NCBI GenBank assembly: GCA_036346205.1 | Contig: JARFJB010000821.1 | Span: 9,259,222 to 9,323,221 of the forward strand | Direction: 5' to 3' | DNA from: Vesta saturnalis | Taxonomy: Eukaryota > Arthropoda > Insecta > Coleoptera > Lampyridae | DNA: 64,000 bases | The notes under the pieces: generated by a model | Told to the model about the DNA's origin: nothing | The model's database searches: none | The model's input: only the letters and a program-made list of their open reading frames with translations | Part shown: piece by piece, positions 57,046 through 64,000 of the stretch | How positions within the stretch are numbered: the stretch's first letter is position 1 | Layout of the letters: each line of letters begins with the position of its first letter | Position numbers and translations under genes: made by a program

Positions 57046-57179
57046 CAGTACTGTTGTACTCACTACGCATTACACTATTTTATTATATTATTACTCTAAA
57101 CTCCCCACTATGTTACATTAGTGCAGATACGAACCATCTATTTGATTACCGCACAAATCTGGTTACGCGCTATTTCTAA

Positions 57180-57630
57180 TAATGACACGCATCAGCTATT
57201 TTTAATTATGGTGCTGTCACTATAATTTTAGCTAAGAAGCGAACCTACTATTTTTAGCTATGACGCGGCCACTTTTTAGTGAGGACATGAACCGGCTATT
57301 TATTTTATCTATGATACAACCACTTTTAGCCGGGACGCGAACCAGATGTGTGTCTAGCACAGATACTAACCACACATATCTGGTTATTTCCTTTTGTGAC
57401 ATATTTGCATAGCAGCGATTCAAACCACGCATGTGTTTGGTCACCTACGATTTTTTAATGATGACTCACATCAGCTATTTTTAATAGTGGTGCTGTCACT
57501 ATAATTTTTAGCTAAGACGCGAACCGACTGTTTTTAGCTATGACGCGATCACTGCAGACATGTGCCGACTATTTTTAGATATGATACAACCACATTTTAG
57601 CGAGGACGCGAACCAGATATCATCTGACCC
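57180..57630 (+). repeat. Nested minisatellite, about 280-bp higher unit
   Basis: Blocks 57180-57340 and 57460-57625 are similar (GGTGCTGTCACTATAATTTT, GATACAACCAC, GACGCGAACCAGAT). Within each block a shorter unit of roughly 27-35 bp with GACGCGAACC and CTATTTTTAGCTATGA recurs. This is a two-level tandem arrangement. Confidence 0.75.
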
Positions 57631-57639
57631 CTAAGGTGA

Positions 57640-58922
57640 CCTTGCCAATCTAGTGACTTTTTTAGTGACTTTCTTCAAATCTAGTGACTTTTTGAGTTAG
57701 GACCGGCCTTGTATTACTACTACTCCCTTTTGGTATCCATTAAACGGACACATATACTTGTCTAATATGTCTAGCAAACAATTTATACGTATGAGCTTCT
57801 GAATAATTTATGCTGTTTATAAAATCGATTTTTCTGTTAAATAAAACACATTTTTCCTTTCATTCTTATGTGTTAAGGCTTTTTTTGCTAAAAGCTTTGA
57901 TTTAGCTTTTTAATATCTCTTTCCTTCAAAATGTCATTAATTATTTTGATTTTCATGAAACAAACTTCACATTTTATGCAAAAACTTTGCAGAATGTTTA
58001 ACTAATAAAAGATAGGTTATCAATCATACTTCGAAATTATATGTACCATTCTACACAATTATTAGAAGAAAAAATTGTATTTTATAAAATCAAGAATCAA
58101 GTAAATTCCAAACACAATTGAATTGTTAATGAAAGATAGATTATATTCCGTTACGCTCATTTGATCAGCTATAATTACACAATATATAATTATTACGCTT
58201 GTTGTTAATTTATGATTAGTTTATTAAGCTAACAATATAACATTGTTCACAAATTACATGAAAGTAATACTTTCATTATAATTAATCCATTTAATAGATA
58301 CTGGCAACAAACCTTCCATATATTCAAATTATAAAGCATCATAAATAATACTTTATGGAACAATAATTTTTTTATTCCCTTTATTAAAGAAGACTGATCT
58401 ATATTTTTTTTATGCCATTATAAGAATTAATTTTTATTTTCTTTTATCGATATAGCAAGGTCGAATATAATAAATTATTGATCACAATCAATTTTTACAA
58501 TGTATACTTTATCAGTGTATCAAGAAAAACAGGACGTTATTCAAACTAATAATAATTAATATTAGAATTTGTTTAATTAACATATTACGTGTTTATTTAA
58601 TGGTTCCATTTCTCAGCAAAATTAAACACTGTTTTATAATGTTCAATCTAATTAGTAATTTAGATAATAAAATTGTAGGTTAAGTTTACATTATATTATG
58701 TTCTAGTATATAGCCTACAGGTTCATATAAAAAGTAAATGCATAAGTAGGGTTATAACAATAAGGCATAGTTTAATAGAACTTAATGATAAATACATAGA
58801 AGCTGCAATCATTATTTATATATTTAATAATTGATTAACTCATACATGTACGTATAGACCAAATGTACCTACTGTTATTTGCAGAGATATTAAAAATGAT
58901 ATTTCATCACGTAAATAACATT
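57640..58922. other. AT-rich sequence without recognised genes
   Basis: No coding motif or repeat pairing was seen. The start of the stretch (57660-57710) has a small repeat of AGTGACTTTTT. Confidence 0.4.
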
Positions 58923-59067
58923 TTTTTCGACATGGCACATGCAGAGTGTCCCAAAATAATACCAACAACGCTTAGCTATAGATTTCAGGAGTCAGATAAT
59001 GACGATTTGGAGAAAAAGCTGGGTAAAAGGATTTGGTTTTTGGAGATATAAATCACCGGAATCCAGG

Positions 59068-59145
59068 AATAAAAAGCCGCGAAAAAAAAGTCGCCGGAAA
59101 AAAAATCCGCCTGAAAAAAAAAGCTGCCTGATAAAAAAATTGGAA
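59068..59145 (+). repeat. Short GCCG/poly-A minisatellite
   Basis: Four to five degenerate units of about 17 bp, each a (C/G)CCG-type core followed by 6-9 A. It gives a spurious lysine- and arginine-rich frame. Confidence 0.65.
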
Positions 59146-59277
59146 AAAGCCGAGATCTATTCTATAGAAATGCTGATGACATTAGTACATTAGACTAATT
59201 GGTTGAGGAATAACGTATGTCTTAAAAGTTTTGGCACAAAATCCAATGGATGGAGAACACGCGAGAATGACAAAATA

Positions 59278-59537
59278 TTAGGTTGGCTTTGGAAACAAAA
59301 ATTCTCTGAAAGTTTGTTTTCACCTTGACAATTCAGTTTTAGAAATTAGTTGTACTAAAATGGCTTATAAATTAGATCTTCGTAAAAGTATTTACAGTCT
59401 AGTTGGGCAAATGACTAAACGTGAAATAGTTTGCATATTCGAAAATCAAAACATTTCCCGCAGAATTGTTTATCGCACAATAGCGGATTGTGAACACTAT
59501 ATATAAATCTCGCAAAAAGTGGACCACCTGTAGCGTC
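59278..59537 (+). pseudogene. Mariner 5' end and N-terminal transposase, truncated
   Basis: TTAGGTTGGCTTTGG directly after TA (59276-59277) is a mariner-type end. An ATG at 59360 opens MAYKLDLRKSIYSLVGQMTK, then REIVCIFENQNISRRIVYRT, the first helix-turn-helix of a mariner transposase. A stop and frame changes follow near 59500. The sequence then runs into repeat copy 2 at the point where the transposase would read KFKNKTIAK. The catalytic domain is missing. Confidence 0.72.
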
Positions 59538-61622
59538 TCCCAAATTCAAGAACAAAACAATCGCTAAGTGATTTACCTTGACTTGACTGTCAATAATGCT
59601 ACTATTACTCAAATTAATTGCCTGCCTTGCAATAATTAAAACATTAGAATTTATTTACAAGTCTGATATTTAATTACTCGCAAATCTCAAATCTGATCAA
59701 ACGAAGTGGCCGTCTAGTGGAAGTACGTTGTGCTATCTAAATTAGATAGGCTGGATGCATCATGAGGGGCAGGTAAAAATAATGAAACCACTCAAATTAA
59801 AATCAACGAGCTTGGTGCAGCGGTGGTTCAGCCCGTTAATATACTATTCTGGGAAAGAAGCACCAATAAAACCCACTTTATTCATAAATAAGTAATTGCA
59901 GAAGTACATTAATAAACCAAATAACACACAAAAAAAAAACAAAGAAAGGGTTAAATATATAACAAAACACCATTAAACTATAGCATTAAGAGAAAATGAA
60001 TAAAAAAGCAGTTTAGTTACACAGAAACACAATAATAAAAAAAAAGTAGTCAGGCACAATTGGGTCATAAATAATCAAATAAAAAAATCATAATAAAAAT
60101 GGTAATACCAAACATGTGGCCCTTTAAAAGCAATCATGCCGTCCTTTAAGTAAATAAGCACATAAAACAATAAAGCAAATTACAGCACATGTAAAATACA
60201 ACAGTAAAATTGCACAGGTGATAATAAAGTAAAGGCAAGGACAAAAGAAACAGACAAGGAATTTACAGGTACCCAATTGTTTAGTGACCACCAAATAACA
60301 AAATACATAAGTCAAATTACAATAAAGCACATACAAAGAGAAATCAGCTCGCAGGTAAATAATTCTACTTAAACAAACTGACAAAAAAACTCATTAAAAC
60401 AAAGCCTTACAAGGGTAAGTTATAAAGAACACCAACATCGTGACCGATATATAAGTTTGAGTGCGTTAGAAAAATACAGTGCTCCTCTCTCGGGTTACAC
60501 ATTCATCTATACAAGAAACAAAAACAATAGAAATAAAAATTCGAGGTGTTTAATGGTCTAGCCCGGGAGTGTGTACCTACTTGGCAATTGACTTTTACAA
60601 TTAGTCACCAAAGCGGTATCCTGTACCCGTTCACCAGCTACCTCTACACAAATGTAAATATAAACAACAAACAACAATGCTAATTCGCACAAATACCAGA
60701 GTGGAGGAGCCCGGTAGTGTCCTTTATTTTAGCGAATTTCCGCTTACTCAGCCCGCTTACGAATGAGATACGTTCGCAAGGCAATGTTTGATTTCCTTAA
60801 TACGTTACATAGGCTGATAAAATGATAGGCTGCGAGTTTTTATTTAAATAAAAATACATACACTAGAATAAATATTCCCTTAATTGACCACAGACACAAA
60901 TCGTTAACATACGCGGTTTAACCCCGAAAGAAAGGACAACTTAGTGTTGACGGGTTTAAAAGAAAAATGTTTACGCAAGAATTATTTTAAAGACAAACTG
61001 TTTACTATGAAGGTATTTAATTAATCCAAAAATCGATCTGGCTCGATTGACATTCTAACTGCTTTTCCCCCGATTTCAAACCTAACTAACTTTACTCCCG
61101 CAATCAACCCCCATTTTTCAAAAGTAATGTAAAAAAACAAGAAACATTAATTTACGTAGGAACAGTTTCATATTAATTATTACACGACATCTTAATTTTA
61201 AAAATATGCATTCGTCCGTAACAATCCTACATTTCTCTCTCGAGTTTCCAAGCAACAAAGAAAGATATCTTTTAATCACGGTCTGTGCCGACACAGAATT
61301 ACTTATTAAGCTAATGATATTTTCCCATTAAGAATCGGCTTATAAGACATTCCAATGATTCCTTACGCCCCTTAAGTAAAACATTTTTAAGCGTGCACCT
61401 GCTACTCACCCCCAACATGTGTTTTACAACCCTAGACAAATATCAGTTACAAGTAATCCCATATTTTTTACATAAAAATATGTAAATAAAATATTCTGAA
61501 AACATTAACAAATTACGACGTATTATCAATGTATTAAAAATCCACTAATTATCTATTCTATCCTGGTAACAATGGCGTTTTGACAAACGTTTATTACAAT
61601 AATAAAATTTTCGCGGTCCGCT
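59538..61622 (+). repeat. Unclassified 2.1-kb repeat, copy 2
   Basis: Same family as 54464-56581, about 5.07 kb downstream. Its last 248 bp (61375-61622) occur a third time at 62425-62671. Ends in TTTTCGCGGTCCGCT. Confidence 0.82.
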
Positions 61623-61623
61623 T

Positions 61624-62253
61624 TCTTTCTGGGTGATAACGCATGTTATAGAGTTTATTACGTTCAATGACCTGTCTCTCGGGTGACCAAAAATACGCCA
61701 AAAAGTTTATCTTAAACGAACCGTAATCTCACAAATCGGTCTCATTTATCAACGCCCAAGTTTGTACACCAGCTTCTAGACACGTTTTTGCCGCTCTCAA
61801 GTAATCATCACCCGACAAATGGTACGATTCCGGAACCTGCTCAAATTTACGTAAGAAAACAACGGGAAAATTGACCGCTCCAGCTTTAAAGGGGACCTAG
61901 TTTTCTTAGATAGCGCCAACAAAATATTGCGGCATTCAGTACCTGAAAAGCTAACATCAGCGTTTTGAGAAGATTGTTCATGATCAGGGAGTGTATTGCC
62001 ACCTCCGTTCATTTTACGCGGGGTAGAGGTAATAAATATAGAATTACTATTTCTAACACTAAGTGACTGACTTTTGTTCGACGAAAGTTTCCAGCAATCT
62101 TCCTTGATTCCGTACGACCTCCTTTAGATCTTCTAGTTTGGCGTCCTTGGGGCTGCCATCTCCAGATTCCGTCACTGGGTTATCTCCATTATCGACACCT
62201 TGGTGGATACCGTACATATCTACTCCAAGAACTTCGGATTGGTCTATAAACAA
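61624..62253 (-). pseudogene. Second gag fragment, gypsy-type
   Basis: Minus-strand Gag remnant between two copies of a repeat end. The N-terminal part (62253-62059) reads VLGVDMYGIHQGVDNGDNPV and KLEDLKEVVRNQGRLLETFV, a short coiled coil. The middle (62012-61880) is in a second frame. The third frame (61880-61630) reads PVVFLRKFEQVPESYHLSGD, then AAKTCLEAGVQTWALINETD, a stop, YGSFKINFLAYFWSPERQVI and KLYNMRYHPERK. These are the retrotransposon capsid motifs F-x-x-x-F-L and YW. Just upstream of the first codons (62245-62265) the minus strand has a branchpoint-like ACTAAT, a T-rich tract and TATAG, as in a splice acceptor. Protease and pol are not found. Confidence 0.72.
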
Positions 62254-62424
62254 ACAAAAATTAGTATCGTTTTAGTTACATGTACGCAACCGTAAACCGT
62301 CAATAATAGTATTAACCTGAGAGGAAGGGTTGCACATTTCATTAATCTATCGCCCGACAGGTACTACGGCTTCATTAAAATAGTACAATTGCAAATTTTA
62401 GCAAAAGAGAGAAAAAAAAACAAG

Positions 62425-62671
62425 TAAAGCATTTTTAAGCATGCACCTGCTACTCACCCCCTAACATGTGTTTTACAACCCTAGATAAATATCAGTTACA
62501 AACAATCCCACATTTCTTGCATAAAAATATATAAACAAAATATCTTGAAAGCATTAGCAAATTACGACGTATTATCAAGATATTAAAAATAAACTAATTA
62601 TCTTTTCTATCGTGGTAACAACGGCGATTTGACAAACGTTTATTACAGTAATAAAATTTTCGCGGTCCGCT
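62425..62671 (+). repeat. Unclassified repeat, partial copy 3
   Basis: Direct copy of 61375-61622 (GCACCTGCTACTCACCCCC, CATGTGTTTTACAACCCTAG, TTTTCGCGGTCCGCT). Copies 2 and 3 flank the gag fragment. Confidence 0.85.
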
Positions 62672-62693
62672 ACCTACAGACCCAATCTTTTAC

Positions 62694-63470
62694 CCAAACC
62701 AGATCAGACAGGTTAGTAAAAAAGAACAACAAATAGAGTTGGAATGTCGATCAGAAAATTAGTAAGGGCCTATAGAACTTCTAAGGATTCAGTTTGGAGG
62801 GAATTGGATCGGAATGGTCAAGAATATCGAAAAGAAAAAATATCCAACATATACGACAAATCATTTCGCACGAATACCACGATGTTGTATGGCAGATACA
62901 TTTTGCCCACAACTAAGTCACTGTCATTGCTGATGAAAAATATTTCACTCTAATAAACTAAATCAAGGGTAGCGATTTTTTCTATACTGATAACATACGA
63001 AACTGCCAATAGCATGTTAAATATAAAGAAAAGGCAAAATTTGCTGATAAAATTTTAGTTTGGTGCGCGATTTCTATAAGAGGGATATCGAGGCCTTATG
63101 TGTGGCGTGTAAGAGGCGAAGCACTGGATAGGCAGCTCTATATTCAGAATTGTCTGGTTAAACTGCTGGACACGACAGAATGTTTTGCTCAGACTTATGA
63201 CCATGCCATTACGCCAGGGAAACACGGAACTGGCTCAACGCTCATAACATACCATTCGTACCACGAAAAGAAAATCCTCCTAATCTACCTCAAGCCCTCC
63301 CAATAGAAGCATTTTGGGTACTTTTGATTAGAAAAGTGTATGATGGAGGATGGTAAACCGAAAATGAAGAACAGTTAAGACGGAGGATTTACAGAAAAAT
63401 TCGAGAGGTTCGTAGAAAATCACGGACCACTTTATATAATTTAAGTTCCCAATCTTGTTAATTATCAATC
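62694..63470 (+). pseudogene. DDE transposase, Tc1/mariner superfamily, second type
   Basis: The N-terminal HTH reads MSIRKLVRAYRTSKDSVWRE (62744 onward). After frame changes ISIRGISRPYVWRVRGEALD and RQLYIQNCLVKLLD follow (63070-63170). Next comes a second-aspartate block DLASCHYA in a corrected frame (about 63190), and QARPIEAFWVLLIRKVYDGG (63290-63350), which carries the third acidic residue as glutamate, so it is DDE rather than DDD. The tail EEQLRRRIYRKIREVRRKSR completes the gene near 63430. This wording differs from the QQDG/FLWG transposases elsewhere in the window. At least five frame breaks. Confidence 0.75.
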
Positions 63471-63612
63471 TATTAATTATGTTTTATACCTATAAGTTTA
63501 AATAAGACATATTTGTTCTTAAAACTTAAAACTTTTGAGACATACGTTAATATTTAAAGAGGGCAAGTTATTATAAACATTATATTCCTTGGGTTGTTTT
63601 CGTCTTACCTAC
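63471..63612. other. Short non-coding spacer
   Basis: AT-rich sequence between the transposase and the FLYWCH-like frame. The right end of the transposon should lie here, but I could not identify it. Confidence 0.35.
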
Positions 63613-64000
63613 ATGGAAATTATGCAGTCGAATAAAGGCGGTGACAAACTGTGCTACAAGGGATATGTGTATGTTTTACATAGAGAGTGCAAGGAATTTT
63701 TACGTTGGAGATGTTCCAAAGGTACATCATTTAACATAAGAAATTATTGTCATTGAACATTGTAACTACTTTTAAAACATATTTTAATATCATGTTTTTA
63801 GCGTAAAGAATCTCTTACTACAAGCTTAAACAAGGAAGAACCTACTATTACGAAAGATCACAACCAAAAGACACAGCTAGTAAAACTGCACAAGTATTCG
63901 CGGAACCCGTGCTTCAATTAAAAAATTCGATCAGGGCACTGTTACCTTTAGAAGAGTTGGTTAAGAGAACTCTCCGAAAAGAGATATCTAAGCATTTACC
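63613..64000 (+). CDS. FLYWCH-type zinc finger start, runs off the window
   Basis: ATG at 63613 opens MEIMQSNKGGDKLCYKGYVY, then VLHRECKEFLRWRCSK, matching the first strands of a FLYWCH zinc finger (G-Y-x-Y ... W-x-C). A possible 80-bp GT-AG intron (63722-63801) follows. Beyond it one frame reads KEEPTITKDHNQ and another reads LKNSIRALLPLEELVKRTLR, a helical linker typical behind FLYWCH domains. The splice as written shifts the frame by one base, and the second zinc-binding histidine is changed (HNQ for HNH). FLYWCH domains like this often head MULE-type transposases in insects. The rest lies outside the window, so this may be gene or pseudogene. Confidence 0.45.

Noticed and set aside
54464..61622. 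The 2.1-kb repeats as LTRs of one retrotransposon
   Set aside because: The ends are not TG...CA, no primer-binding site or polypurine tract adjoins them, and the intervening 3 kb has no pol motifs.
1..64000. CRISPR arrays, bacterial operons or ribosomal RNA genes
   Set aside because: No regularly spaced direct repeats of CRISPR type, no operon-like gene runs with ribosome-binding sites and no rRNA sequence were seen. Content is eukaryotic mobile DNA.

Overview
This window looks like AT-rich insect (at least arthropod) nuclear DNA. Nothing in it reads as a host protein-coding gene with a normal exon structure. What can be recognised is almost all transposable-element material: CR1-, Jockey- and R1-type LINEs, at least eight Tc1/mariner-IS630 type elements or fragments, a Maverick/Polinton, two Ty3/gypsy-type gag regions, a probable FLYWCH-bearing element at the right edge, and several MITEs and simple repeats. 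The R1, mariner and Maverick combination is typical of insects; I cannot name an order or species. Most coding copies carry stops and frameshifts, so the window reads as layered insertions into gene-poor sequence.

Layout: 1-3.8 kb holds a minus-strand CR1-like LINE split by a 1.25-kb insertion with a 7-bp target repeat. 4.7-5.7 kb holds a pair of related repeats; one is interrupted by a 196-bp insertion that carries a perfectly folding tRNA-like sequence and is bounded by 14-bp direct repeats. 6.1-7.5 kb is a decayed IS630-type transposase. 9.6-11.9 kb is an internally deleted R1-like LINE joined to a Jockey-like LINE, both minus strand. 13.1-19.7 kb is a nest of mariner-like elements, including one with about 460-bp inverted repeats, a transposase with a likely 61-bp intron, and a MITE sitting in its coding sequence. 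A CA-rich microsatellite, more transposase fragments, a fold-back palindrome and an alternating repeat follow to 25 kb.

27.2-35.8 kb is the centrepiece: a Maverick/Polinton with long inverted repeats and decayed genes for packaging ATPase, retroviral-type integrase with chromodomain, capsid proteins, an adenovirus-type protease and several small conserved proteins. I found no DNA polymerase B, so it is an internally deleted copy. 36.5-37.3 kb is another LINE reverse transcriptase fragment, and 40.1-41.6 kb another IS630-type element.

42.7-53.7 kb contains a gypsy-type LTR element with near-identical LTRs, a promoter, a primer-binding site, a gag gene and a protease, but no reverse transcriptase or integrase. 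It is flanked by two direct copies of a 1.97-kb segment that carries an IS630 transposase. The right-hand copy looks like the empty insertion site, which points either to a tandem duplication or to two haplotypes joined in the assembly. 54.5-62.7 kb carries two copies plus a partial third copy of an unclassified 2.1-kb repeat, a truncated mariner, minisatellites and a second gag fragment. The window ends with a DDE transposase and the start of a FLYWCH zinc-finger coding sequence.
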